DNA of 64,000 nt from Hydractinia symbiolongicarpus (taxonomy: Eukaryota > Cnidaria > Hydrozoa > Anthoathecata > Hydractiniidae): the NCBI RefSeq assembly GCF_029227915.1, contig NC_079889.1:9608001-9672000 (forward strand), in the 5' to 3' direction. Within the stretch, counting starts at the first letter, position 1. Every line of letters starts with the position of its first letter. Made by a program: the position numbers and the translations under genes. The notes beneath the pieces were generated by a model. The model was not told the origin of the DNA. It saw only the letters and a program-made list of their open reading frames with translations, and ran no database searches. Below, piece after piece: positions 13,193 through 23,951 of this stretch.

Positions 13193-14119
13193 TTTTCTAT
13201 GTATAACTTGGAAATGTCGAGAAACTTATTTCACAAAGATTGTATACAAAAGAATTTAAGGCGAGTTTGTCTAAGATTTGTATAAAAAGAAGGCTTTGAT
13301 TGTGTTGAGATTTACAGAAGCATAAAGCGGCTTCGTTCTTTTTTTTATTAGCAATTATTCAGTATTTCTTTGTTTTTAAACAATTTTATTGAAAACAATT
13401 TACCCGTCTTGCAAACTTGTTAGTTCTAATACATAATAACACAGAACATCTGCTCTTGACGTCAAACTTTCTTGTAGGAAATAGATAATGCGTATATTGG
13501 TACATCCTATTGATTTGCATATGATTCGGATCACAATTGATTAGACGAAAAAGAGATTAGTATTTTCCAGACAGTTGGCGTACCGTGGATAAATTCGCTC
13601 TTTCGCTTGTTTGTAACGTGACGACTATAAAATCGCGCGAAGACAGACAATGTGTATCAGTAACTGTTTCTATCTCCCTTGTTCTTTTAAGATAAGTTTA
13701 TTTACAATTTTTTTTGCCTCGAATAATATTAAAGCAACAATTTCATGTCATTCTTTACATTTTAAAGTTAACGATCCCATTCTTTAGTTCCTCCTTCGAC
13801 AAGTGTGTTTTCTTAACTAATAATAAGATTTATAAATTAATTTATTTAATTATATATGTTACACAATTCTCGCAGATATTTCTGAATATTGCACCTGTAC
13901 TGACGTAGATAAATGTAATGAACATTCTCTACTACACTCTACTGAAGATTGAAAATCACATGAATGTAATATGCACTAGTTTGGTACATGGCTTTGGCAG
14001 AACATTTTAAGTTAGAACAAGAAATTGCTTGACTGTGTAGCATTAAGAAAAACTAAATAAAAAATTATCAAAAGTTCGTGAACGTCAAGGTAAATCTTAC
14101 AAATTCTTTGTAAAAAAAC
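13193..14119. promoter_or_regulatory. Conserved upstream region of receptor 2, with a candidate plus-strand TATA box
   Basis: Non-coding sequence kept nearly unchanged in unit B (19781-20696). It holds a TGACGTCA octamer at 13457-13464 and, near 13617-13640, a GTGACGACTATAAAATCGCG arrangement (CRE-like half site plus TATA box) pointing plus. What that would transcribe is unclear. Identity between units reflects recent duplication, so conservation is weak evidence of function. Confidence 0.3.
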
Positions 14120-14121
14120 TA

Positions 14122-14723
14122 CCTTGTCGGGGAAAACTCGGGGAAAAATAACTAAAAATTTTGCAAGTGACTCAATTTTTTCCTACCAAAATTTCCCCGA
14201 TTATTTTTTCACGCGACTAGTACTTTTAACCGATTCTTTGTACCCGAATAAGAATTTACACCGACTTTTTTTTTCGGATCCTAAACTTTTTTTCTTATTG
14301 TTGCCACCTTAATAAATTGTAATAAAGATGACAAAAAAGAGCAGCCTTTACGATTGGAACTACTCTGGATTAGTAGAAGCAAAATCAGGAAGAGGATGAC
14401 AGTGACAGATGGTGACTTTAGCAAAAAACGACATAATTGTTTTTGCACTAGATTTCTTGTACTTATTCTCGTAGTTGTTTTAGTATAAAAAACATACATA
14501 GATAAATGAAAAAAAATTGATTCAAATTCCCTTGTGAGGTTACAGGAATATTAAAAATTAGTCGGGGAAAAGTGACTTATTTGAAAAATTTGCCGGGGAA
14601 AAGTGACTTATTTGAATAATTAGCCGGGGAAGTGTCTTATTTTTTTCAAAATTGACATAATTTTTAGCGACTAAATTTTAACCCGGCGAAATTTTACCCC
14701 CCGCTGTTTTTTCCCGGACAAGG
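14122..14723. mobile_element. TA-flanked MITE, copy A
   Basis: Ends are inverted repeats CCTTGTC[G/C]GGGAAAA, flanked on both sides by TA (14120-14121 and 14724-14725), as left by Tc1/mariner-type insertion. About 600 bp with no transposase. Inside, GTCGGGGAAAAGTGACTTAT-type units of about 31 bp repeat three times at 14556-14650. The duplicate lies at 20699-21301. Confidence 0.72.
14556..14650. repeat. Three direct repeats of about 31 bp inside the TA-MITE
   Basis: Three successive copies share the core CCGGGGAAAAGTGACTTATT, the last slightly shortened. The same array is at the matching place in unit B (about 21136-21230). Confidence 0.7.
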
Positions 14724-15324
14724 TATTCACGAAAATTAATTAAGCTAGCGTTTCGCTACTCAAAATTAAGAATATGGATTTAACTAGGCATTTCATGCCT
14801 CTTATAACATGAAAATACACTTTCGTAGACATTTTTATTACACTAGTTTCGAGCCATTTTAAATTTTGTCTGTTACTGGAGTCAACATAGACAGTGATTG
14901 GGACAAATAAGAAATGTTTCTTTTAGCAGACATTTGTTATACTATATCTAACGTTGTAAAGTGTCAATTTTTCCTAAGGTTTGAATATATAAAAATAAAT
15001 TTAGTTCGCTTCGTGATTACAAGGTCAGTGGTTCAGTCAACAGTTCGAGCGTGTTTAGAAAGTGTTTTTACCACAGCTGTGGGTCAACCCTTGCCATGTG
15101 AAGAAAATTGAGTAGGCTGTCACATTGTATACTCAGTGGATACATCTGGAACACAGGACCCACATTAAAAACAGTGTTTCCAACACCAAAGGGACTATAT
15201 CCGGTGTTACCGTCAATAAGGACTGCACTAAAATAAGCACTTCCGAAGTACTTATTTCCACGAAATAAATACTCCCCCAGTGCTTATATCCTAGTCCCTG
15301 CTTCAAGAACATCAAGTTTTCACT

Positions 15325-15775
15325 ATGCCGCTACAGAAAGTCAACGCAAACAGCTCGATAGACTGTGATTTGTTTGAAGAGTGGGTCAGAGAGATGAAGA
15401 GAATCTCTTATGCTAAAGGAAGGCAATTTGCATTGATTATCGACAATTGCCCAGCGCATCCGGAAATTCAAAATTGACATCAAAAACAACTTTTCAGATC
15501 TATTCAATGGAGTAAAGCGTAATTGGCTCTCTTGAAGAAATTTACCGCAAACATGTTGTTCGTAACGTCATTCAATCTAGTGAGCAGTATAAATCACTTG
15601 CAAATGATTCTCTACTTTAAGGAATACAAATTTTAGTTTCGGCTTAGGATGCAGTGACGGTAAAGATAGTAGTTAATTGCTTTCGAATGTCTAAGATATG
15701 AATTCAAAACCAGAACGCTGCTATTGCTGAAAATGATAACCCTTTAAAAGAATTGAAGCAAAGCAGATTATGATA
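15325..15775 (+). pseudogene. pogo/Tigger-type (DDE, CENP-B-like) transposase relic, copy A
   Basis: The translated remnant reads LFEEWVREMKRISYAKGRQF followed by ALIIDNCPAHPEI. This is the hallmark of DDE_1 transposases of the pogo/Tigger group, where the Asp of the DNCPAHP block is catalytic. Downstream pieces (SLEEIYRKHVVRNVI, then KIVVNCFRMSKI) match the C-terminal part of such proteins. Frameshifts and stops lie between the blocks and no intact reading frame remains. The N-terminal DNA-binding part is not seen. The relic is carried along in the tandem duplication (copy B at 21903). In copy B a MITE has landed just after it. Confidence 0.72.
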
Positions 15776-15982
15776 GAGAATTTAAAGTTAAAGAAAAATC
15801 CGTCGAGTGTCCCGATCGATGTGAACTTTTGCAAAACGTAGAGTTGACAAAACGGTTTTTGTTATTTTTAAATGAAGGGAAGATGGATGAATCATATGCG
15901 AATCTCGTTTGTTGCATGTTCGACAAGCTCTTTGTCCAAGCTAAGAAACAAACAATAATAATGGCTTATTAACCGTTTAGCC

Positions 15983-16080
15983 GGTCTATACGGGAAAATA
16001 TAGACCGAGGTCATGACGTCATGGACCGAACGCAGTGAGGTCCATGCGAGTGACAGAGGTCTATATTTTCCCGTATAGAC
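15983..16080. repeat. Inverted repeat with central TGACGTCA, copy A
   Basis: Arms 15983-16006 and 16058-16080 (core GGTCTATACGGGAAAATATA) are complementary, about 51 bases apart. The loop holds ATGACGTCAT at 16013-16022. It would fold into a long hairpin. Identical copy at 23306-23403. Confidence 0.75.
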
Positions 16081-16106
16081 AGGCTAATAAGGTTAATAAG
16101 TCATTT

Positions 16107-16628
16107 ATTACCCCACTGATTATTTCATAACCATTAATGAAAAAAAGGTTTTAGAGTCCAGGGGTCTTTAACAAAAACAAGGCTTAGGTGAAAACCATGT
16201 AACTTTCTTTATATTTCGAACGTACACAGACATTCGATCCACAACTCGTTCAAAAATAAACAATACAATACAACTTTTAAAAATAGAATATTTTCAAAAC
16301 AGTTTTAAAATTCAATTCTTTGTCGTTTCGCTGGTGGAGTGTTCGTATTAAAATTAAATGTACAATTGTTAAAATTTTGACTGTTGTCCTGCTATGAATT
16401 CGTCTATTTCATTTAAATTGTCAAATAAACTATCGTCTACCAGACGAAAACAAGGAGTAATTGACATTTTTCTACCACTTTAAATTAACTTTCTTGTTTT
16501 GTTTTTGTTTTGATGTCGGTTAATACGGCGTCATATAGACTGGTCACGTGAAGAAAAAAAACCAATCAAATTTTCCGAGAACGTTCAAATAAACGTAAAC
16601 ATTCGAAAATACTCAACAGTGGGGTAAT
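16107..16628. mobile_element. Putative MITE with ATTACCCCACTG ends, copy A
   Basis: ATTACCCCACTG at 16107-16118 is matched by its complement at 16617-16628, and similarity extends a few bases outward. About 520 bp with no coding capacity. A target-site duplication is not clear. Copy B at 23430-23951. Confidence 0.5.
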
Positions 16629-18838
16629 AACAAATAAGAAATTCGTATACATCCTAGTCCTTAGTAAAGAATTGAGAAATTATAACCGAATAATTTGATA
16701 TTCGCTAATTCGAACAAATATTTTTATGACTGCCCGCGTTCAAATTAACTTGTACGTTTATGTTGATCTGAAGTGTTAGTAGCTTTATCGGAATGTGAAG
16801 TGTCCAAAAGATTGAGATGATCCTATTCTGTTTTTAGATATACTTAAGGAAGCATGGTTGGAAACGGAGCTTTGTTGATGACGGTAGGTACTGGGCATTG
16901 GATTGTATAATGGCATTTGGGACGGATTATGGCGGCGGTTCGGAGAAAAATTGTGAAACATTTCATAAGTCACTTTTATCTGTTTCTTTTGAGTTTTCGC
17001 ATTCAATAGTGGTATTGTCATCACTTGCGATTTCTCTTTCCATTTGCCTATTTTCTTCTTCAGTTGCGTTGGCCAGTTTCCAGGCATTTTTCAAACTAAA
17101 AAATAATACAAAATGACTACCTCGTCATAACCGTAGAACGTCAATCGGTAGGCTAGATAATCGATGAACGCAAAAAGTGACCAATTAAAAAAATATTATC
17201 AAAAATAATTTACCTTGTTTCACGTTTCATCTTTGCACATATTCCTTTTTCCACAAAAACTAAAAATGCGCAAATAAATTTGTTAACAATAACTAGCGCG
17301 ACTTTGAATTTGTACCAGACGTTGGTTTCCTTTCATCTTTCTTTCAAGAGAAGAGAAATTAAACCGAGGGAAATTTGTAAACTTCTGCAACAAGTGAAAT
17401 CAACTTTAATTGCGTCTAAATTCGTTCTAAATATAGGATGCATTGCAACAGAATAGTTTGGAAAAAAATGTTTTTAAAGAAATATTTCAACTTGTATTCC
17501 AGCCTTAAGACAATTGTGCTGGCTTTCATGTCGATTTTTTTTATTACGTTTCTTTAATCTTTTGTTTTAAATGTAATTGAAATAAAATGTTATTTTTTGA
17601 AAAGAATATTCTTTCTAACTTTATTGTTTAATACTCTTTGAAACACATTTTTAATATCTGCTTTTATTTGGAATCAGGCAAGCAATAATGGAGTTTGCAT
17701 TATATAGCTAAAACTAGCACGTCTGGAAAATTTCAAAACAAGTTATGTATCGGATTGGAATCGCATAATAGATCAATCAGAATGGAAAAAATTATCGGAA
17801 ATGTTTAAATTATAAACATTCTGATATGAGAATTGAATCAGACATTCTTCATTTTAGACGGTTTTTATCAAAGATGAAACCAAATTTTAAAAAATAACTT
17901 GAAGGCGTTTTGTTTATCCCTCACCACATCCCAACTAGAACAGAGTTGAAAAGTAGATACGTTTTAAAATATTCAAAAGGAATTCTGCTTTTTCTATCTG
18001 TAAAGGCGTCACAATATTTTCTATCTGTAAAGGCGCCACAAAAAAATATTTCTGAGAAAATTTATTAAGAGTTAGAGCAAACAGTTTCTATCTGTAGGGT
18101 TTTTTCTTTAACATTGTCAGTACGAACTTATTAATTTTTATTTGAAAAAGGTAAAAGAAATAATTTATAAATAATTTAATTTAAAAAGCTTACCTTTGTT
18201 TCTTGTACTTCAAACTTCAGTTTTAAAGATTCCTAATACAGTTACTTATACTTCTCTTCTTGAGCTTGTGTAAACAGATGTTACATCCAGTTTAGGAAAA
18301 ATGTGTAAAACAATATTGTTTTCAAAGCAGATAAGAAGTTGTATTATTACGAAATCCTCAGAAAACACAATCTTGGTGAGAATCAAATTTGGTACTTGTA
18401 CATTCGATCTTAATTTTCTTATTATTTCTATTCTAATAAAGCCAAAAACATGCGCCTCCTGCTTTATTCTAAAGATTTGGCTTCTTCAGTATTATCATGC
18501 TGAATGTTACAGAGAAGTAAGTTAGAAAAAATAAAAGAGGGTCCAATGGCACCTCGCCATAAAGGAGGTGCTTTGGAAACATTAAAGCGGAATAAAGTTC
18601 ACCGTTGTCAAAACTTAGCAAATTCTTTCATAATGAAACTTTCAATCTTAGTATACAAAACTGCTAAATCTGCTGTATTTGTAATGATAGGATGGTAAAA
18701 CGCAATCAGAGCAAATAAAATGGTTCTTATAATTAATATTCTAACAATAACTACAACTATCATAAAACAATAGCCATAAGATATAAAAAGACATTAGTTG
18801 GGTTAAAAAAGCTTGGAACCAGAGACTTTATACTAAAT
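16629..18838. other. Non-coding spacer of unit A
   Basis: Matches 23952-26194 of unit B almost throughout. A 100-codon open frame on the minus strand (16785-17087; 24127-24417 in unit B) has Q/S/N/P-rich composition and no recognised domain, and its C-terminus shifts through a 5-base indel between copies. I do not call it a gene. Confidence 0.4.
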
Positions 18839-19780
18839 TCATTTTGCTGATATTCTTGATTTATTTAAGTGACTGTTTCTTCTTCTTCTTCTTCTTCTTT
18901 GAGAACGTCCACTTATCACTCTTCGTCCAAATGTTGTTGAAAGGAGAATGCATATGATTGCATCTGAAAAGCAACCTAGGTAAAACATTGGATTCATTTT
19001 TTGATGTAACCAGCTCGATTCAGGCAAAATGTTTCTTTTCATCAGGTATGAAACGAGAATTGGAAACATGACAAAAACAACATATGTTACAATTAATAGG
19101 GTAGGCAATAACACATCATTTAAACGAACTTTTTCTTGAATTTTCCTTCTGTACTCAAGACTGCAATCACAAGAGTGATGAGACATGCTGCATCTAAACG
19201 ATACTCTTGCATCAACGCGCTTGGTCTGGATGATCTTCTTGGCTATGTACGTATACGTAAAGATGACAATAAATAAAAACAAAAAAAACGCAACAGGTAA
19301 AATCCAATCTCCCACCACTTTGTACACATTTTTGGATTCAGAATTATCCTTTTTTAGATTTAGAATGAGTAACATTGCAAAACCAAGCAAGAGCGTCAAT
19401 GTCCAGATGTTTTCCGTTAAGTATTTTGTCCTACGTACTGGCCAATATAAGTCATATTTTATATTGAGATAAATCTGCGCTAACCTATCCATGGTGAGTG
19501 CGATCATGAAATACAAATATGCAAGTATAAAACAGTAGAATAACGTCACAAATGATTTGTATGCAAGAGTCTCGGAGCCAACGGTCTTGTATATAATTGC
19601 TCTTGGAAGATCGCTACACGAAATGAGAACTTCTACCATGCATAAATTAAGTAAAATTATTTTTTGATTCTTTGTTATGTTAGCATGTTTTTTCCATAGC
19701 AAAGTAAAAGCTACTATATGCAGTAGCATACTCATACAAGAGAGCGTGAAGTATATAACAGCCGCTATGCTGTTGCTCAT
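18839..19780 (-). CDS. Class A seven-TM receptor, cluster member 3 (tandem copy B)
   Basis: Single-exon, 313 residues, nearly identical to members 2 and 4. It keeps Glu50 (TM2), DRL 98-100, IYLNIKYDLYW and SDAIICI. Private changes include Lys for Arg in ICL1 (ANITKNQ), Lys for Glu in IIYKTV and, more striking, ENIW instead of GIIW at the start of TM4, placing a charged residue in a segment that is hydrophobic in every other member. The C-tail has a run of seven arginines encoded by a CTT/AAG-type microsatellite, then HLNKSRISAK. Upstream sequence matches member 2 closely while the C-terminal half matches member 4, as expected after gene conversion or unequal exchange. Probably functional, but the TM4 substitution leaves doubt. 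Confidence 0.86.
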   Translation of the reverse strand: MSNSIAAVIYFTLSCMSMLLHIVAFTLLWKKHANITKNQKIILLNLCMVEVLISCSDLPRAIIYKTVGSETLAYKSFVTLFYCFILAYLYFMIALTMDRLAQIYLNIKYDLYWPVRRTKYLTENIWTLTLLLGFAMLLILNLKKDNSESKNVYKVVGDWILPVAFFLFLFIVIFTYTYIAKKIIQTKRVDARVSFRCSMSHHSCDCSLEYRRKIQEKVRLNDVLLPTLLIVTYVVFVMFPILVSYLMKRNILPESSWLHQKMNPMFYLGCFSDAIICILLSTTFGRRVISGRSQRRRRRRRNSHLNKSRISAK

Positions 19781-20698
19781 TTTTCTATGTATAACTTGGA
19801 AATGTCGAGAAACTTATTTCACAAAGATTGTGTACAAAAGAATTTAAGGCGAGTTTGTCTAAGATTTGTATAAAAAGAAGGCTTTGATTGTGTTGAGATT
19901 TACAGAAGCATAAAGCGGCTTCGTTCTTTTTTTTATTAGCAATTATTCTGTATTTCTTTGTTTTTAAACAATTTTATTGAAAACAATTTACCCGTCTTGC
20001 AAACTTGTTAGTTCTAATACATAATAACACAGAACATCTGCTGTTTACGTCAAACTTCCTTGTACGAGTGAAATAATGCGTATATTGGTACATCCTATCG
20101 ATTTGCATATGATTCGGATCACAATTGATTAGACGAAAAAGAGATTAGTATTTTCCAGACAGTTGGCGTACCGTGGATAAATTCGCTCTTTCGCTTGTTT
20201 GTAACGTGACGACTATAAAATCGCGCGAAGACAGACAATGTGTATCAGTAACTGTTTCTATTTCCCTTGTTCTTTTAAAATAAGTTTATTTACAATTTAT
20301 TTTGCCTCGAATAATATTAAAGCAACAATTTCATGTCATTCTTTACATTTTAAAGTTCCCATTCTTTAGTTCCTCCTTCGAGAAGTGTGTTTTTTTAACT
20401 AATAATAAGATTTATAAATTAATTTATTTAATTATATATGTTACACAATTCTCGCAGATATTTCTGAATATTGCACCTGTACTGACGTAGATAAATGTAA
20501 TGAACATTCTCTACTACACTCTACTGAAGATTGAAAATCACATGAATGTAATATGCACTAGTTTGGTACATGGCTTTGGCACAACATTTTAAGTTAGAAC
20601 AAGAAATTGCTTGACTGTGTAGCATTAAACTAAATAAAAAATTATCAAAAGTTCGTGAACGTCAAGGTAAATCTTACAAATTCTTTGTAAAAAAACTA

Positions 20699-21301
20699 CC
20701 TTGTCGGGGAAAACTCGGGGAAAAATAACCAAAAATTTTGCAAGTGACTCAATTTTTTCCTACCAAAATTTCCCCGATTATTTTTTCACGCGACTAGTAC
20801 TTTTAACCGATTCTTTGTACCCGAATAAGAATTTACACCGACTTTTTTTTTCGGATCCTAAACTTTTTTTCTTATTGTTGCCACCTTAATAAATTGTAAT
20901 AAAGATGACAAAAAAGAGCAGCCTTTACGATTGGAACTACTCTGGATTAGTAGAAGCAAAATCAGGAAGAGGATGACAGTGACAGATGGTGACTTTAGCA
21001 AAAAAACGACATAATTGTTTTTGCACTAGATTTCTTGTACTTATTCTCGTAGTTGTTTTAGTATAAAAAACATACATAGATAAATGAAAAAAAATTGATT
21101 CAAATTCCCTTGTGAGGTTACAGGAATATCAAAAATTAGTCGGGGAAAAGTGACTTATTTGAAAAATTTGCCGGGGAAAAGTGACTTATTTGAATAATTA
21201 GCCGGGGAAGTGTCTTATTTTTTTCAAAATTGACATAATTTTTAGCGACTAAATTTTAACCCGGCGAAATTTTACCCCCCGCTGTTTTTTCCCGGACAAG
21301 G
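20699..21301. mobile_element. TA-flanked MITE, copy B
   Basis: Same CCTTGTC ends with TA flanks as 14122-14723, in the equivalent place of unit B. Duplicated with the unit rather than independently inserted. Confidence 0.72.
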
Positions 21302-21902
21302 TATTCACGAAAATTAATTAAGCTAGTGTTTCGCTACTCAAAAATAAGAATATGGATTTAACTAGGCATTTCATGCTTCCATTAACATGAAAATACACTT
21401 TCGTAGACATTTTTATTACACTAGTTTCGAGCCATTTTAAATTTTGTCTGTTACTGGAGTCAACATAGACAGTGATTGGGACAAATAAGAAATGTTTCTT
21501 TTAGCAGACATTTTTTATACTATATCTAACGTTGTAAAGTGGCAATTTTTCCTAAGGTTTGAATATAGAAAAATAAATTTAGTTCGCTTCGTGATTACAA
21601 GGTCAGTGGTTCAGTCAACAGTTCGAGCGTGTTTAGAAAGTGCTTTTACCACAGCTGTGGGTCAACCCTTGCCATGTGAAGAAAATTGAGTAGGCTGTCA
21701 CATTGTATACTCAGTGGATACATCTGGAACACAGGACCCACATTAAAAACAGTGTTTCCAACACCGAAGGGACTATATCCGGTGTTACCGTCAATAAGGA
21801 CTGCCCTAAAATAAGCACTTCCGAAGTACTTATTTCCACGAAATAAATACTCCCCCAGTGCTTATATCCTAGTCCCTGCTTCAAGAACATCAAGTTTTCA
21901 CT

Positions 21903-22321
21903 ATGCCGCTACAGAAAGTCAACGCAAACAGCTCGATAGACTGTGATTTGTTTGAAGAGTGGGTCAGGGAGATGAAGAGAATCTCTTATGCTAAAGGAAG
22001 GCAATTTGCATTGATTATGGACAATTGCCCAGCGCATCCGGAAATTCAAAATTGACATCAAAAACAACTTTTCAGACCTATTCAATGGACTAAAGCGTAA
22101 TTGGCTCTCTTGAAGAAATTTACCGCAAACATGTTGTTCGTAACGTCATTCAATCTAGTGAGCAGTATAAATCACTTGCAAATGATTCTCTACTTTAAGG
22201 AATACAAATTTTAGTTTCGGCTTAGGATGCAGTGACGGTAAAGATAGTAGTTAATTGCTTTCGAATGTCTAAGATATGAATTCAAAACCAGAACGCTGCT
22301 ATTGCTGAAAATGATAACCCT
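21903..22321 (+). pseudogene. pogo/Tigger transposase relic, copy B
   Basis: Duplicate of the relic at 15325. The catalytic block reads LIMDNCPAHPEI here. The same disabling mutations are present, so decay preceded the duplication. The relic's tail (ENDNPL) is split by the TTAA-targeted MITE that follows at 22326 and resumes at 23071. Confidence 0.7.
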
Positions 22322-22325
22322 TTAA

Positions 22326-23066
22326 CCCTATTCGGTCCGAGGGGGGGCGGATTCCGCCCCCCCCTGACGGTTTTTTTTAATAACTCCTGATTGCTTTGTT
22401 ATATGGCTATGATACTTAATGAGTTTATACATTTATCTATTAGACACCTGCATGCTAATTTTTTAGGTCCCATACCTTTCAGAGGCTTTGATATTGGCCA
22501 TTACTCGAAACTACCCCTAAAAATCTCTATGAAATCCTTATAATGGGGAAAATATAATAACTCCTGTTAGGATTATCCTTAGAACTTGAAACTTGCAACA
22601 CAACTTTGTTTCATCAAGAAGAATCATTGTGAATAATTTGAACACGTGACTAATCCGATTTCCCGATTTTGTCGGATTTTACCCAAAAATCGGAAAAAAC
22701 GGATTTTCGGCCAATTTTTGGCAATTTTTCATCCGATCCATGTAAAAACCGGAAGATATGTTAAATAACTTTTATTTAGCTTTCAGAAACTTCAAACAGA
22801 ATGTAAAAATTCGCTCTAGAACAAAAGTAATTATATTTTAAGCAGATAGTGGCATTTTTAACAATTTTTAAGCTTTTGATGACGTCACAGAAAATGTGCT
22901 GACGCAAGCAAATTTTTTTTTGCGCCATTTTGTTCCTTTTATGACGTAATATAAGTGTGCCAAGTTTGATTCAATTTGAACAACCCTATGAAAAGTTATT
23001 GAGGGGGGGCGGAATCCGCCCCCCCCCCGGTCATAGTATGTTCGAAAAACCCCGGACCGAATAGGG
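22326..23066. mobile_element. piggyBac-like MITE, copy 2, with empty site in unit A
   Basis: A 741-bp element with CCCTATTCGGTCC ends and TTAA on both sides (22322-22325, 23067-23070). Unit A at about 15742-15750 has the same flanks around a single TTAA, so target and duplication are certain and insertion came after the tandem duplication. It is close to copy 1 at 8580 over its whole length but with shorter G and C runs. It has G-run/C-run hairpins at both ends and a TGACGTCA octamer near 22879. Confidence 0.93.
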
Positions 23067-23305
23067 TTAAAAGAATTGAAGCAAAGGAGATTATGATAGA
23101 GAATTTAAAGTTAAAGAAAAATCCGTCGAGTGTCCCGATCGATGTGAACTTTTGCAAAACGTAGAGTTGACAAAACGGTTTTCGTTATTTTTAAATGAAG
23201 GGAAGATGGATGAATCATATGCGAATCTCGTTTGTTGCATGTTCGACAAGCTCTTTGTCCAAGCTAAGAAACAAACAATAATAATGGCTTATTAACCGTT
23301 TAGCC

Positions 23306-23403
23306 GGTCTATACGGGAAAATATAGACCGAGGTCATGACGTCATGGACCGAACGCAGTGAGGTCCATGCGAGTGACAGAGGTCTATATTTTCCCGTATA
23401 GAC
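23306..23403. repeat. Inverted repeat with central TGACGTCA, copy B
   Basis: Arms 23306-23329 and 23381-23403, identical to the unit A copy at 15983-16080. Confidence 0.75.
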
Positions 23404-23429
23404 AGGCTAATAAGGTTAATAAGTCATTT

Positions 23430-23951
23430 ATTACCCCACTGATTATTTCATAACCATTAATGAAAAAAAGGTTTTAGAGTCCAGGGGTCTTTAACAAAAA
23501 CAAGGCTTAGGTGGAAACCATGTAACTTTCTTTATATTTCGAACGTACACAGACATTCGATCCACAACTCGTTCAAAAATAAACAATACAATACAACTTT
23601 TAAAAATAGAATATTTTCAAAACAGTTTTAAAATTCAATTCTTTGTCGTTTCGCTGGTGGAGTGTTCGTATTAAAATTAAATGTACAATTGTTAAAATTT
23701 TGACTGTTGTCCTGCTATGAATTCGTCTATTTCATTTAAATCGTCAAATAAACTATCGTCTACCAGACGAAAACAAGGAGTAATTGACATTTTTCTACCA
23801 CTTTAAATTAACTTTCTTGTTTTGTTTTTGTTTTGATGTCGGTTAATACGGCGTCATATAGACTGGTCACGTGAAGAAAAAAAACCAATCAAATTTTCCG
23901 AGAACGTTCGAATAAACGTAAACATTCGAAAATACTCAACAGTGGGGTAAT
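23430..23951. mobile_element. Putative MITE with ATTACCCCACTG ends, copy B
   Basis: Same terminal inverted 12-mers (23430-23441, 23940-23951) as the unit A copy. Confidence 0.5.

Noticed and set aside
16785-17087. 100-codon minus-strand frame kept in both tandem units (also 24127-24417)
   Set aside because: The units are almost identical, so conservation is uninformative. An indel changes its end, and there is no recognised domain or partner exon.
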